Below, piece by piece: positions 9,701 to 20,745 of a stretch of 63,904 nucleotides of DNA. This DNA comes from Herpetosiphon gulosus (lineage in GTDB: Bacteria > Chloroflexota > Chloroflexia > Chloroflexales > Herpetosiphonaceae). The stretch spans positions 1 to 63,904 of the forward strand of contig NZ_BAABRU010000022.1 of NCBI RefSeq assembly GCF_039545135.1, written 5' to 3'. The notes beneath the pieces were generated by a model, which was given only the letters and a program-made list of their open reading frames with translations, was not told the DNA's origin and did not search any database. The position numbers were made by a program, and so were the translations under genes. Numbering within the stretch: the first letter of the stretch is position 1; each line of letters opens with the position of its first letter.

Positions 9701-12700
9701 CGCTCAACCAACGCCTGCTAGCGCCTCAAGCCGCCATAGCACGATTTTGGCTGAATTACGCAGCCTAACTGCCAATTTACTCCATGTCAATCCCGAGCAG
9801 ATTAATGTGCATAGCTCGTTTGTCGAAATGGGCGCTGATTCGTTGGTGATGATCGATGCTGGCCGCGCGATTGAATCACGCTATGACGTGCATATTACCA
9901 TGCGCCAATTGTTTGAAGATTTGGCCAGCCTTGATGCCTTGGCGCGTTTTCTTGATGCTCATGGCACGTTTGAGGCTGAGTTAGCACCCAGTCAGCCAAG
10001 CATGGTTCAGGTGGTTGCCCAACCTCAAATAGCAGTCCCATTGGCGGTTACCCCAGTTGCAGCGGCAGGCTTAGAGGCCGTGGTGCAGCAACAGTTGACC
10101 TTGATGCAACAGCAGTTAGCCTTGTTGGCAGGCCAGTCGGTGTCAACAACTCCGATTCAAGCGGCTAGTCAACCAGCTAGCCCAGCAATTGCCGCTCCTG
10201 CTGACAACCCAGCACTCAAGCCAGCACCAACCCCCGTCGCGGCTGCGTCCAAAGCCTATGTGCCCTACCAGCCAGTACGGCCAGGCTCGATTACCGCTAA
10301 CGATCTGAGCAGCCAACAACAAGCCCATTTGCAGCAATTGATCAAGGATTACACCACTCGTACCGCGACTTCTAAGCAGCTAACCCAAACCTATCGCGCC
10401 CAACTGGCCGACAATCGTGAATCGGCGGGTTTTCGCTTCTCGATCAAAGAGATGTTGTATACCCTGATTTGCGAGCGCTCGGAAGGGAGCAAAATTTGGG
10501 ATGTTGACCACAATCAATATCTCGATTTGACCATGGGCTTTGGGGTGAATTTATTTGGGCATCGACCTGAAATTACCACTCAAGCCTTGGCGAGCCAACT
10601 TGCCCAAGGCTATCAACTTGGCCCGCAAACTCGCTTAGCTGGCGAAGTTGCCCAATTAATTTGCCGAATTACGGGGATGGATCGGGTGGCGTTTTGCAAT
10701 TCAGGCACTGAAGCAGTGCTTACGGCAATTCGTGCAGCCCGCACCACCACAGGCCGTAAAAAGATTGCGCTGTTTGCGGGCTCATATCATGGTTTTTACG
10801 ATGCAACCTTGGCCACGGCTCAAGCTGGATCTGCGACAACCTCGGTTCCACTGGCTCCTGGTATTCCGCAAGGTATGGTCGATGATATTGTGGTGTTGGA
10901 TTATGCCACACCTGAGAGTTTGGTCACACTTGAGCAATTGATGCCCGAATTGGCGGCAGTGCTGGTCGAGCCAGTCCAAAGCCGTCGGCCTGATTTGCAA
11001 CCCAAAGCGTTTTTGCAAGCTATACGCGAATTAACCAACGCTCATGGCAGCCTGTTGATTTTCGATGAGATGATTACCGGCTTTCGAATTGCGGCGGGCG
11101 GGGCGCAGGCTTGGTTTGGCATCGAAGCTGATCTCGCGACCTATGGCAAGATTGTTGGTGGTGGCATGCCGATTGGCGTGGTGGCTGGGCGTGGCTCGAC
11201 CCTCGATGCGCTTGATGGCGGCTTTTGGCAATATGGCGACGATTCTTTTCCTCAAGCCGAAACTACCTTTGTCGCTGGCACCTTCTGCAAACATCCTTTG
11301 GCCTTGGCAAGTGCTAAGGCAGTGCTGACGGCGATTGAACAGACTGGACAAGGGCTATATGACCAGCTCAATCAACAAACGACCAGCTTTGCGGCTGAAA
11401 TGAATGCCTATTTTGCTCAAGCCGAAGCGCCAATTAGCGTGGTGAATTTTGGCTCGCTCTTCCGCTTCAGCTTCAAGCAAAACCTCGATTTATTCTTTTA
11501 CCATTTGTTGTTGCAAGGGATTTATATTTGGGAAGGCCGTAATTGTTTCTTCTCAACTGCGCATAGCGCCGCCGACGTGGAATGGCTCAAACGCGCGATT
11601 CGCAATGCGGTCGAAGCGCTGCAAAACGGCGGATTTTTGCCCAAACCACAACGCCAATTGAACCAACCTCATCGTTTTGCCTTGAGCGAAGATCAATATC
11701 ATCTGTGGGTTTTGGGCCAACTTGGTCAGCACGAGGCGATTGCCTACAATCTGCCAACGGGCTTGGAAATTCGTGGCCAGCTTGATTTGGCTCGTTTGGA
11801 GCAAGCCTTCAATCTGGTTGTGCAGCGCCATGAGGGTTTGCGCACGCTGATTGCGGTTGATGGCAAGCAGCAAATTGTCCAGCCACAACAACCAATTAAG
11901 CTCAAACTGATTGATCTTTCAACCACAGCCAATCAGCAGCAAGCACTCGATCAATGGTTTACTCAACATAATCAACAGGTGTTTGATTTGAGCCAAGCCA
12001 ACCCGTTGCGCTGCAAGGTTGCTCAACTTACCTCAGATCGCTATGTGCTGAGTATTGTGGCCCATCACTTATTGGTTGATGGTTGGTCGGTTGGGGTAAT
12101 TTTGCAAGAAGTTGCTCAAATCTACCAAGCCTTGAGTGATGCTCAAACGCCGCAATTGGCCCAGCCTTTGCAGTTTCGTGATTATCTGTCTTGGAAAGCT
12201 GGCCGCGATCTGACTGGCCAAGCCAATTTCTGGCAAGCGCTATTTGCTGAGTTGCCAGCCCCATTGGCCTTGCCAACCGATTATCCGCGCCCAGCGCTCA
12301 AAAGCTATGTTGGCCAACGAGTAATGCAGGTGTTTGATCCAGCCAGCTATCAAGCCTTGAAACAACTAAGTCGTCAATCGGGTGCGACCTTGTTTATGGT
12401 GCTGTTGGCGGGCTATCAGTTGTTGTTGCATCGCCTGACTGGCCAAGCCGATTTGGTGGTGGGCATTCCGGCGGCGGCCCGTTCGTTTGAGGGCAGCGAA
12501 ACAATTGTCGGCTATTGTGGCAATTTGCTGCCCTTGCGCAGCCGCTTACAAGCTGAGCAGAGCTTTAGCGACTATCTGCATCAAACCCGTCAGCATTTGT
12601 TTGATGCCTACGAAAACGAAGATTATTCCTTGGCCCAACTGTTGGCAGTGTTGAACCCTGTGCGTGATGCTAGTCGCTCGGCGATTGTTGAAACCTTGTT

Positions 12701-15700
12701 CAACTTCGAGCCGCCAACGCCAGCTCCCAACTTTGGTGGGCTTGAAACTAGCTTTGTACCCCAATCGATTAGTGCGACTGCGCTTGATCTAAGCGTCAAT
12801 GTGTTGGAACTGAATCAACAATTGGTGGTGTACTGCGATTACAACAGCGATTTGTTTGAGCAGGCCACGATTGAGCGTTGGCTGGGCCATTATCAAACAC
12901 TCTTGTTGAGTGCCGCTCAGCAACCAACCAGCCCTGCCGAACGCTTAGACTTGTTGAACTCCGATGAAGTGAACTTACTGCTTGAAACCTGGAATGCCAC
13001 AACCAAGCATGTGCCATTCGATCAGGTTTATAGCCAATTATTTGCTGATCAAGTGCAGCGCACCCCCACTGCGATTGCGGTTAGCGATCAGCACACTAGT
13101 TACAGTTATCAAGCGTTGGAGCAACGTGCTAATCGCTTGGCCAACTATTTGCAGAGCTTGGCAATCGGTACGAATCAGGTTGTGGCAATTCTAGCTGATC
13201 GCTCCTGCGATTTTGTTAGCGCGGTTTTGGGCGTGTTCAAGGCTGGCGCGGCCTATTTACCGCTCGATTTAGAGCATCCGCCACGGCGTTTGGCTCAAGT
13301 TTTGCAACAAAGCCAAAGTCGTTTAGTACTTGTTGGCGAGGCTTGGCAGGCTACCTTGGCCGCAGCGCTGAGCATTTTGCCCAGCGATCAACGCCCGATG
13401 TTGGTGCTGCTTGAACAAGCCTTCAATCCTGAATTATCCAGTGAAGCACCAGCGATTCAAGCCCAAGCCAGCAATTTGGCCTATGTAATTTATACCTCTG
13501 GCTCAACTGGCTTGCCCAAAGGAGCCATGATCGAACAACGCGGCATGGTCAATCACCTGTATGCTAAGATTGTCGATTTACACCTGACGGCGGCTGATCG
13601 GGTGGCGCAAAATGCCCGTCAAAGCTTTGATATTTCGGTTTGGCAGATGCTGGTAGCCTTGTTGGTTGGCGCAGAAACCCAAATCTACCCCGATAGCATT
13701 GCGCGTGATCCGGAAGTGTTGCTGAGCTATGCTGAGCAACAAAAAACTACGATTTTGGAAATTGTGCCCTCACTGCTGGGTGCATGGCTGACAATTTTCC
13801 CCAATCGAGCCAATGATTTACCCAGTTTTGATCAATTACGCTGGCTCTTGTTGACTGGCGAGGCCTTGCCGCCGCCAGCCTGCCGCGATTGGTTCAAGTG
13901 GTATTCCACCATTCCCTTGATGAATGCCTATGGCCCAACCGAATGCTCCGATGATGTGACCCATCATGTGATTCGCGCGGCTCCGGCGGCGCATGTGGTG
14001 CATATGCCGATTGGCCGTCCGGTGATCAACACCCGCTTGTATATTCTCGATGGATTGTTGCAACCAGTGCCGATTGGGGTGATTGGCGAACTCTATGTTG
14101 GTGGCGTGGGCGTTGGTCGCGGCTACTTGAATGATCCTGAACGAACTCAAGCGGTCTTTTTGGCTGATCCATTTGTTGCTGCTGGGCGTTGTTATCGCAC
14201 TGGCGACGTGGCCCGCTATCGCAGAGATGGCACAATTGAATACTTGGGGCGGATTGATCATCAAGTTAAAGTTCGCGGCTTTCGGATTGAGTTGGGCGAA
14301 ATTGAAGCGGCTTTGGCGCAACATCAGGCAGTGCATCAAAGCATTGTCACGGCCACCCCGAATGCTCAAGGTCAATTGCGCCTCATTGCCTATGTGGTTT
14401 CTAAAGCCACTGATCAACCAGCGGAACAGGCTACCAGTGCTCGTTTGGAGCAATGGGATAGCGTTTGGGCTGATACCTATGATCAACTGAGTGCTGGCGA
14501 ACATGGCACGATCAACACAATTGGCTGGAACGATAGCTATACCCGTCAACCCTTCTCGGCAGAGGCCATGCACGAATGGAGTTGGGTCACAGTCCGTAAT
14601 ATTTTGGCCCAACAACCAAGCCGAATTTTGGAACTTGGTTGTGGAACGGGTATGTTGCTGTTGCCGCTGGCTCCTTATTGTTTGAGCTATCGCGGCCACG
14701 ATATTGCCGCCGAAGTGTTGGCTTACGTCCAACAACGGCTTGATCAACAAATTCATGATTGGCCGCATGTCAGTTTGGCTCAGGTTCCCGCTCACGACTT
14801 TAGCAGCATCGCCCCACATAGTGTCGATACAATTGTGATCAACTCGGTGGCTCAATATTTCCCTAGCATCGAGTATTTGGTGCAGGTGTTGGCGGCTGGG
14901 CTTGATGCGCTGGTGGCGGGCGGGCGAATTTATCTTGGCGATATTCGCAACTTGAGCCTCAACCCATTGCTCCATGCCTCGATTCAGTTGTTTCAAGCGC
15001 CAAATGAGTTGGCGGTGGAACAAATTGCTCAATTGGCGCAACAGCAGCATTTGCGTGATCAAGAGTTGGTGATCGATCCAAGCTTTTTCTATGCGCTACA
15101 ACAGCAATATCCGCAAATCAGCCATGTCGAGCTTGTGCTGAAACGCGGGCGAATTCACAACGAACTAACTCGTTTTCGCTATGATGTGGTGCTGCATGTG
15201 CAACGCCCAAGCCTCGATGTGCAGCCGCATTGGTTTGATTGGCAAGCTGATGGTTTGAGTTTGAGCCTCGTGCGTCAGGTGCTTGAGCAAAGCCAGCCCG
15301 AAGCACTGGGAATCGCCAATGTACCCAATAGTCGGCTGAGCGAGGCTTGCGGTTTGTGGCAAGCTCTGCATGCATCGGAGCAACCAGCGACTGCTGGCGA
15401 GTTGAAACAAGCCATGCAACCATTGGTATTACAAGGCATCGACCCCGAAGATTGGTATAGCTTGCATCTGAATGGGCGCTACCGAATTAGCGTAACCTTG
15501 GCCCAAAGCGGCGAAATTGGTTGCTACGATGTGCTGTTTTATGCCAATGCCAAGCTGGCGGATGCTGGTTTGCCACGCCAAATTCAAGCCCTTGCCAGCC
15601 CACGCAAAGCTTGGTCGGCCTATGCTAACAACCCACTTCAAGAGAGCCAATCGCTGACTCAGCAATTTCGCCAACATTTGCGCCAAGCGCTGCCCGACTA

Positions 15701-16160
15701 TATGCAGCCCGAAGCTTTCGTGTTGCTGGAGCAATTGCCGCTTACCCCCAATGGCAAGGTTGATCGTCGCGCCTTGGCGGCCTTAGAAGCGCCAATCCAA
15801 ACCACGGTCTATCTGGCTCCGCGCAACCCGCTAGAGCAGCAACTTGCCAGCCTATTTGAGCAGGTGCTCAATCTGAGCCAAGTCAGCATCGATCAAAGTT
15901 TTTTTGAATTGGGTGGTCATTCGTTGACTGGAACCCAGCTGATTGGCTTGATTCGCAGCGAGTGCCAGGCCGATTTGCCATTGCGCAGCTTGTTTGAAGC
16001 ACCAACCATCGCCGAACTGGCTTTGCAAGTTGCCGCTGCTCAAACTGAACCTAGCGAAATCGCTAAACCAACCGCGCTCAAGCGTCAGCGTCAACGAGTC
16101 AATCTGAATGCAACCGGCTTTGGCCAAATTGCTGAAACCAACGATGGAGGTGCGGCATGA
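6783..16160 (+). CDS. Hybrid PKS/NRPS: ACP-KS-AT-ACP-aminotransferase-C-A(N-MT)-PCP
   Basis: This 3125-residue protein has the MycA/ItuA-like order minus the fused acyl ligase. ACP1 (~10-75, DLGLSS) receives the fatty acid from the FAAL. The KS has Cys272, His407 and His444. The AT has Ser713 in GHSIGEY and an HGFHS motif, indicating malonyl-CoA. ACP2 has Ser1020. The PLP aminotransferase (~1200-1625, Lys1456 in YGKIVGGG) turns the beta-ketone into a beta-amine. The C domain has HHLLVDG from His1761. The A domain's binding-pocket code reads D-I-W-E-L-T-A-D-D. An N-methyltransferase (LELGCGTG) is inserted between A8 and A10, and the PCP has Ser3047. It should build a beta-amino fatty acyl chain and add one N-methylated residue. 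The code is not one I can assign; its acidic residues suggest a cationic side chain. Confidence 0.93.
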   Translation: MSSTYSAAEIAAWLQTQIAERLKRSPELVAPTAPFADLGLSSREAVGLSGDLQAWLGRTVAPTVLWEYSTIQALSNFLAQDQAQLLPLPVLKPNQPSASPTPAIAIVAMSCRLPGANSPEALWQLLLEGRSAIGLVPADRWDQQALYSPEARTPGKINTRWGGFLEQVDQFDPQVFGISGREASRIDPQQRLALEVAWETFERAGIAPDQLVGSATGVFLGISSNDYARLQFAQLDLLDAYAGTGNAHSIAANRLSYVFGLQGPSMALDTACSSSLVAVHLASQSLLAGECEQALAGGVNLILNPELSVTFAQAQMLSGTGQCHTFDAAADGYVRSEGCGMVLLKRLDAAEAAGDPILAVIHGSAVNQDGRSNGLTAPNGQAQQAVIRQALAKAQIQPDQLSYIEAHGTGTPLGDPIEVAALQAVLGERQQPCVLGSIKSNLGHLEAAAGIAGLIKLVLAFQQQIIPAQANFQQLNPQIELGSALAIATSPQPWYSFGSYAGISSFGFGGTNAHVILGAAPFQPKSLPQPSPAPIQLLCLQANSEAALRQLSERYQAYLAQTDASLADICWSAYHQRASMRHRLIVFATDKIQMLERLQQAEHPQATGSVYAQHHQPAPRIAFVCSGQGSQYVGMAQTLYQTQPLVRQILDQANTILNDYLAIPLLDVLYQPEHNALLRDTRYTQPAIFVVSYALGQLWRSWGIEPVALLGHSIGEYSAAVLAGVWSFEQGLRLVAQRAQLMHSLPEHGAMLAIRAPLETIKPLLAPHQLDLAAINGPNAVVVAGSEAAISQFATQLNQLNITNKQLDVSHGFHSRLMQPMLADFQQVLSAHPANTPHIRLIANLDGSWHEQAPSAEYWAEHTRQPVQFYRGLQSLVASGVSHILEIGGHSTLIDLGRQAGLPDLTWLASLRRQQADWESLYYAGATLLAHGCELNWAALNLDYQPQSVLLPTYAFDRQRYWFTEGTGMNQASAQPTPASASSRHSTILAELRSLTANLLHVNPEQINVHSSFVEMGADSLVMIDAGRAIESRYDVHITMRQLFEDLASLDALARFLDAHGTFEAELAPSQPSMVQVVAQPQIAVPLAVTPVAAAGLEAVVQQQLTLMQQQLALLAGQSVSTTPIQAASQPASPAIAAPADNPALKPAPTPVAAASKAYVPYQPVRPGSITANDLSSQQQAHLQQLIKDYTTRTATSKQLTQTYRAQLADNRESAGFRFSIKEMLYTLICERSEGSKIWDVDHNQYLDLTMGFGVNLFGHRPEITTQALASQLAQGYQLGPQTRLAGEVAQLICRITGMDRVAFCNSGTEAVLTAIRAARTTTGRKKIALFAGSYHGFYDATLATAQAGSATTSVPLAPGIPQGMVDDIVVLDYATPESLVTLEQLMPELAAVLVEPVQSRRPDLQPKAFLQAIRELTNAHGSLLIFDEMITGFRIAAGGAQAWFGIEADLATYGKIVGGGMPIGVVAGRGSTLDALDGGFWQYGDDSFPQAETTFVAGTFCKHPLALASAKAVLTAIEQTGQGLYDQLNQQTTSFAAEMNAYFAQAEAPISVVNFGSLFRFSFKQNLDLFFYHLLLQGIYIWEGRNCFFSTAHSAADVEWLKRAIRNAVEALQNGGFLPKPQRQLNQPHRFALSEDQYHLWVLGQLGQHEAIAYNLPTGLEIRGQLDLARLEQAFNLVVQRHEGLRTLIAVDGKQQIVQPQQPIKLKLIDLSTTANQQQALDQWFTQHNQQVFDLSQANPLRCKVAQLTSDRYVLSIVAHHLLVDGWSVGVILQEVAQIYQALSDAQTPQLAQPLQFRDYLSWKAGRDLTGQANFWQALFAELPAPLALPTDYPRPALKSYVGQRVMQVFDPASYQALKQLSRQSGATLFMVLLAGYQLLLHRLTGQADLVVGIPAAARSFEGSETIVGYCGNLLPLRSRLQAEQSFSDYLHQTRQHLFDAYENEDYSLAQLLAVLNPVRDASRSAIVETLFNFEPPTPAPNFGGLETSFVPQSISATALDLSVNVLELNQQLVVYCDYNSDLFEQATIERWLGHYQTLLLSAAQQPTSPAERLDLLNSDEVNLLLETWNATTKHVPFDQVYSQLFADQVQRTPTAIAVSDQHTSYSYQALEQRANRLANYLQSLAIGTNQVVAILADRSCDFVSAVLGVFKAGAAYLPLDLEHPPRRLAQVLQQSQSRLVLVGEAWQATLAAALSILPSDQRPMLVLLEQAFNPELSSEAPAIQAQASNLAYVIYTSGSTGLPKGAMIEQRGMVNHLYAKIVDLHLTAADRVAQNARQSFDISVWQMLVALLVGAETQIYPDSIARDPEVLLSYAEQQKTTILEIVPSLLGAWLTIFPNRANDLPSFDQLRWLLLTGEALPPPACRDWFKWYSTIPLMNAYGPTECSDDVTHHVIRAAPAAHVVHMPIGRPVINTRLYILDGLLQPVPIGVIGELYVGGVGVGRGYLNDPERTQAVFLADPFVAAGRCYRTGDVARYRRDGTIEYLGRIDHQVKVRGFRIELGEIEAALAQHQAVHQSIVTATPNAQGQLRLIAYVVSKATDQPAEQATSARLEQWDSVWADTYDQLSAGEHGTINTIGWNDSYTRQPFSAEAMHEWSWVTVRNILAQQPSRILELGCGTGMLLLPLAPYCLSYRGHDIAAEVLAYVQQRLDQQIHDWPHVSLAQVPAHDFSSIAPHSVDTIVINSVAQYFPSIEYLVQVLAAGLDALVAGGRIYLGDIRNLSLNPLLHASIQLFQAPNELAVEQIAQLAQQQHLRDQELVIDPSFFYALQQQYPQISHVELVLKRGRIHNELTRFRYDVVLHVQRPSLDVQPHWFDWQADGLSLSLVRQVLEQSQPEALGIANVPNSRLSEACGLWQALHASEQPATAGELKQAMQPLVLQGIDPEDWYSLHLNGRYRISVTLAQSGEIGCYDVLFYANAKLADAGLPRQIQALASPRKAWSAYANNPLQESQSLTQQFRQHLRQALPDYMQPEAFVLLEQLPLTPNGKVDRRALAALEAPIQTTVYLAPRNPLEQQLASLFEQVLNLSQVSIDQSFFELGGHSLTGTQLIGLIRSECQADLPLRSLFEAPTIAELALQVAAAQTEPSEIAKPTALKRQRQRVNLNATGFGQIAETNDGGAA

Positions 16161-19100
16161 CCATGAATGAGCGTGAGGTATTTGCCTTCCCAATGTCGTT
16201 TGCTCAGCAGCGACTCTGGTTTTTGGAGCAACTTCAGCCCAATAGTGCCTTGTATCATATCGCCAGTTTGCTCGAAATTCAGGGGCCACTTGATCAGACA
16301 GCGTTGCAGCAGAGCATTAACCACATTATTGTGCGCCACGAGAGTTTGCGCACCACCTTCGGCATGGTTGATCAAACGCCGATGCAATTGATTAGCAGTG
16401 AGTTGTTGCTTACACCCATTGTCCACGATTTGCAAGCACTTGATCTTGAGCAACGCTGGTTTGTGGCGCTCGAACAAGCCAAGGCTAGTTGTTTAGTGCC
16501 ATTTGATTTGAGCCAAGGCCCATTAGTGCGGCTTGAGTTGTTTCAACTTGCGCCTGAGCATTGTTTGATGGCCGTCGTACTGCATCACATTATTTCCGAT
16601 GGCTGGTCGATGGAGCTATTTATCCAAGAGTTAGTGATCAGCTATGAATCCTATCGCGCTGGCTTTCATCCACAACTTGTGCCCTTGGCCTTGCAATATG
16701 CCGATTATAGCGAGTGGCAGCGCGAATGGTTGGCTAGCCCACGCCAGCAGCAACAATTGGATTTTTGGCAACAACAATTGGCCGATGCTCCCAAACGTTT
16801 GGAGTTGGCGACTGATCATCCTCGGCCTGCTCAGCAGAGTTTTGCTGGTAACACGCTGAGTTTTGGCATCCCAAGCCAACAAACTAGCCAACTGCGCAAT
16901 TTGGCGCAGCAAACCCAAACTACGCCGTTTATGCTGGCCTTGGCTGTGTTTGCCAGTTTGTTAAGCCGTTATAGCCGCCAAGATCAGGTATTGATCGGCT
17001 CGCCAATTGCTAATCGCACGACTGCCGAAGCCCAACCACTGATTGGCTTTTTCGTCAATACCGTGGTTTTTAAAGTCCAACTTAGTCCTAGCCTCGATTT
17101 GCTGAGTTTGGTTGAGCAGGTTCGTGAGCAAAGTTTGGCGGTCTATGCCAACCAAGATGTGCCGTTTGAGCAGGTGGTGCAGCATTTGCAGCTTGAGCGC
17201 AATCTGAGCCATTCGCCGATTTTTCAGGTGATGCTGGCCTACCAAAATGTGCCAAGCCAGCAACTCAACATCGCCAACCTGACGATTAAACAACTACCAC
17301 TCGATCTAGGCTATGCTAAGTTTGACCTGACTTTGTTTCTCGAAGAAACGCCCGCTGGTTTGGTCGGGCGCTTGGAATATAACCGTGATTTGTTTGAGCT
17401 AGCGACGATTGAGCGCTTGCGCAACCATTTCTTGCGCTTATTAGAACAAACCTTGACCCAACCAAAGCAACCGCTGGCCTACCTCAGTATCCTGAGCGAT
17501 GCTGAATGTCAGCAGCTTTTAGTCGATTGGAACCAAACTCAGCAACCTTTCCCCGACCAGCTCGGCTTGCAGCATTTGGTCGAGCAGCAAGTTCAACGCA
17601 CTCCTAATGCCCCGGCGATTCGTTGGAATAACCAAATAGTCTGCTATACAGAACTTGATCAACGAGCTAACCAACTGGCCCATTTGTTGCTACAACGGGG
17701 GGTTACTCAAGGCGCAATGGTTGGGGTCTATGCGACGCGTTGCCCAGAGATGGTGATGAGCTTGCTAGCAATTTTGAAGGCTGGGGCCGCTTATCTACCG
17801 CTTGATCCGGCTTATCCCGCCGAGCGCTTGCAATATTTGGTGGCCGATTCAGCCGCTAGTTTGATTGTGCAAGCCAGCCATCAAGCGCTGCCAACGCTGG
17901 TTAGCAACGCCAGCATTCTCGATGTGGTGGCTGAGGCTGAAACGCTGGCTAGCTTGCCGAACACCGCGCCAGTAGTTGATTTCGACCCGCAGCAATTGGC
18001 CTATGTGATTTATACCTCTGGCTCGACCGGCAAGCCCAAGGGTGTGCTGATTCAGCATCAAGGGGTGGTCAATTATCTACACTGGGCAATTAATTATTAT
18101 CCTTTTGAGCAGGGCAATGGTGCGCCGCTGGCCTCGTCGCTGGCCTTCGATGCGACGATTACGGCTTTGTGGGGACCACTCTGTACTGGCAAAACCGTTG
18201 ATTTGCTGCCTGAGCAGGATGAACTAGAAGGGTTAGCCCAACGCCTAAGCAGCGAAAACTATAGTCTGCTCAAAATTACTCCAGCCCATATGGAAGCCCT
18301 GAGTCAATTGATTGCACCTGAACAGATTGGGCCAAGCCACGCCTTTGTGATTGGCGGCGAGGCCTTGTTGCAGCAACATGTGGCCTTTTGGCAAACTAAT
18401 GCTCCCAAACTGCGTTTGATCAACGAGTATGGCCCAACCGAGACCGTGGTTGGCTGTGTGATTTATCAGGCTGAAGCTGGCCAAAGCGAATGGGCGGCTG
18501 TGCCGATTGGTCGCCCAATTGCCAATACCCAGTTATATGTGCTTGATCCAGCGGGCTTGCCTGTGCCAATTGGCGTACCTGGCGAGTTGTATATCGCTGG
18601 TTTGGGGGTTGGGCGCGGTTACCATGAGCGGCCTGAATTGACCGCCGAGCGTTTTTTACAGCTTGAACAATTGGCTGCGGTTCGGACTGAACTTGCTCGT
18701 TGTCAGCAACCCCAACCAGCCTTTGAACGCTTGTATCGTTCGGGCGATTTGGTGCGCTACCTGCCCGATGGTAATCTCGAATACCTTGGGCGGATCGATC
18801 AGCAAGTCAAATTCCATGGCTTCCGAATTGAGCTTGGTGAGATCGAAGCTACGCTGGCGAGCCATGCTACTGTCCATGCTGCGGTAGCCATGATTCGTGA
18901 AGATCGGCCTGGGCATAAGCGCTTAGTGGCCTATGTGGTGGCTGAGCATGGCGCTATACGCGATACCCAAGTTCTGTTGAGCCATGTCGCCCAACAACTG
19001 CCGCACTATATGCTCCCAAGTGCTGTGATTTGGCTAGATAACCTGCCATTAACCCCCAATGGCAAAATTGATCGCCAAGCATTGCCCGCACCTGAGATCA

Positions 19101-20743
19101 ACCAAACTCCGCTTGATGTGGCCCAAACTACCCCGCTCGATCAGCATGAAGCTCAGTTGATGGCAATTTGGCAGCGGGTGTTGGGCCTGAAGGCAGTTGA
19201 TCGCCATGCCAACTTCTTTAGCCTTGGCGGCGATTCGATTTTGGTGATGCAGGTGGTCGGGATTGCACGCCAGCATGGCTTGATATTAACGCCGCGTTTG
19301 CTGTTCCAAAACCAAACGATTGCCAGCTTGGCCCAAGCGATTCGCCAGCAAACCCAAGCCAAGCCAGCGCTTGACCCTTTGAGTTTGCAGGGAGCCGTGC
19401 CACTTAGCCCGATGCAGCATTGGCTGTTTGAGCGCCAACTAGCCAACCCGGCCCATGCCAACCAAAGCATTGTTGTGAAGTTGCAAACAGGGTTTGCGAC
19501 GGAGCAAATTCAGGCAGCGCTTGATCAATTAGGGCGTTTGCACCCAAGTTTGCGCTTGGTATTTACCCAAACTGAGGCTTGGCAACAAGGCTATGCTGCG
19601 GCTGGAAGTGTGCCATTGCGCGAATTGCAGCAACCAAGTTTGAATGAGCAACAAGTCTGTGATGCCGAAATACAAGCCTCGTTTAATTTGGCAACAGCTC
19701 CGTTATTACGAGCTGGCTTATGGCGTGGCACTAGTGAAGATCAATTGCTATTAGTAGCTCATCATAGCATTATCGATGGGGTTTCGTGGCGAATTGTGCT
19801 CGAAGATTTGGCCTTGTTACTCAACCAACAAGCTGTGCCAGCGGCAACCACGCCATTTAGCAGCTGGGTGGAATATTTGGTAGCACAAGCTCAAACGCCG
19901 CAGCTGATCGGCCAATTGGCTTATTGGCGCTCAACGATTGAAGTGATTGCGCCAATTGCTCAGCTTGGCACTGCGGGTGTGGTTGCTGAAGCTCAGCGCT
20001 TTCAAACCAAACTTAATTCTGAATTGACTGAGCAATTGCTGCATCACGCGCCTGAGCGTACTCGCGCTAGCGTGCCCGAATTGCTAATCGCTAGCTTGAC
20101 CATGGCCTTCCAGCGCTGGTCAAATATACAACAGCTGGTGCTTGATGTTGAAAACCATGGCCGTGAATCGCTTGACCCTGAGCATGATTTCAGCCGCAGT
20201 CTTGGCTGGTTCACCAGTTTGTATCCAGTGCGCTTGGCTTTTCCCAGGGTTGATCAACCAAATGAATGGATTAAGCAGATCAAAGAAACCTTGCGAACAG
20301 TGCCTCAGGCTGGGGCTGGTTATGGCATGCTGCGCTATTTGCACGCTGATCCAGCGATTCGCGCTAGCCTTGTGCCAACCCATGCCCCAGCGATTGCCTT
20401 TAACTACCTCGGCCAGCTTGATAACCAACAAACTTTAGCTCCCTTGCAAGGGCTAAACTTGGAGTTTTCCAACCAAACCTTGGCCCCAAACAATCAACGC
20501 AGCCATGCCCTAGAAATTAATTGTTATATCGCTGGTGGTGGTTTGGTGATCGATTGGGAGTTCAATCAAGCAGTACGGGCAGCAGTTGAACAATTGGCCG
20601 AGCACTATCAGCAAGCTTTGGCGCTATTGCTGCAACTGCCAACAGCAAATGCTAGCTTGGCTCCCTCGGATTTTCCAGCGGCCCGCGTCAAGGCCAACGA
20701 TCTGGATCGGCTGTTGGCACGTTTGAAAGCAAAGGGGCAATAG
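16157..20743 (+). CDS. NRPS module C-A-PCP-E, predicted D-Asn
   Basis: This is a 1528-residue single module. The C domain (~10-440, LSFAQQRLWFLEQL-type start, HHIISDG from His143) is of the LCL class, as expected after a module without an epimerase. The A domain (~455-945, YTSGSTGKPKG at ~618) gives the pocket code D-A-T-K-V-G-E-V-G, matching the asparagine pattern. The PCP carries Ser1027 in LGGDSI, the variant usual before an epimerase. The E domain (~1075-1500) has HHSIIDG from His1202 and the VSWRIVLEDL block. The ATG overlaps the preceding stop. Residue 2 is predicted to be D-Asn. Confidence 0.92.
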   Translation: MTMNEREVFAFPMSFAQQRLWFLEQLQPNSALYHIASLLEIQGPLDQTALQQSINHIIVRHESLRTTFGMVDQTPMQLISSELLLTPIVHDLQALDLEQRWFVALEQAKASCLVPFDLSQGPLVRLELFQLAPEHCLMAVVLHHIISDGWSMELFIQELVISYESYRAGFHPQLVPLALQYADYSEWQREWLASPRQQQQLDFWQQQLADAPKRLELATDHPRPAQQSFAGNTLSFGIPSQQTSQLRNLAQQTQTTPFMLALAVFASLLSRYSRQDQVLIGSPIANRTTAEAQPLIGFFVNTVVFKVQLSPSLDLLSLVEQVREQSLAVYANQDVPFEQVVQHLQLERNLSHSPIFQVMLAYQNVPSQQLNIANLTIKQLPLDLGYAKFDLTLFLEETPAGLVGRLEYNRDLFELATIERLRNHFLRLLEQTLTQPKQPLAYLSILSDAECQQLLVDWNQTQQPFPDQLGLQHLVEQQVQRTPNAPAIRWNNQIVCYTELDQRANQLAHLLLQRGVTQGAMVGVYATRCPEMVMSLLAILKAGAAYLPLDPAYPAERLQYLVADSAASLIVQASHQALPTLVSNASILDVVAEAETLASLPNTAPVVDFDPQQLAYVIYTSGSTGKPKGVLIQHQGVVNYLHWAINYYPFEQGNGAPLASSLAFDATITALWGPLCTGKTVDLLPEQDELEGLAQRLSSENYSLLKITPAHMEALSQLIAPEQIGPSHAFVIGGEALLQQHVAFWQTNAPKLRLINEYGPTETVVGCVIYQAEAGQSEWAAVPIGRPIANTQLYVLDPAGLPVPIGVPGELYIAGLGVGRGYHERPELTAERFLQLEQLAAVRTELARCQQPQPAFERLYRSGDLVRYLPDGNLEYLGRIDQQVKFHGFRIELGEIEATLASHATVHAAVAMIREDRPGHKRLVAYVVAEHGAIRDTQVLLSHVAQQLPHYMLPSAVIWLDNLPLTPNGKIDRQALPAPEINQTPLDVAQTTPLDQHEAQLMAIWQRVLGLKAVDRHANFFSLGGDSILVMQVVGIARQHGLILTPRLLFQNQTIASLAQAIRQQTQAKPALDPLSLQGAVPLSPMQHWLFERQLANPAHANQSIVVKLQTGFATEQIQAALDQLGRLHPSLRLVFTQTEAWQQGYAAAGSVPLRELQQPSLNEQQVCDAEIQASFNLATAPLLRAGLWRGTSEDQLLLVAHHSIIDGVSWRIVLEDLALLLNQQAVPAATTPFSSWVEYLVAQAQTPQLIGQLAYWRSTIEVIAPIAQLGTAGVVAEAQRFQTKLNSELTEQLLHHAPERTRASVPELLIASLTMAFQRWSNIQQLVLDVENHGRESLDPEHDFSRSLGWFTSLYPVRLAFPRVDQPNEWIKQIKETLRTVPQAGAGYGMLRYLHADPAIRASLVPTHAPAIAFNYLGQLDNQQTLAPLQGLNLEFSNQTLAPNNQRSHALEINCYIAGGGLVIDWEFNQAVRAAVEQLAEHYQQALALLLQLPTANASLAPSDFPAARVKANDLDRLLARLKAKGQ

Positions 20744-20745
20744 CG

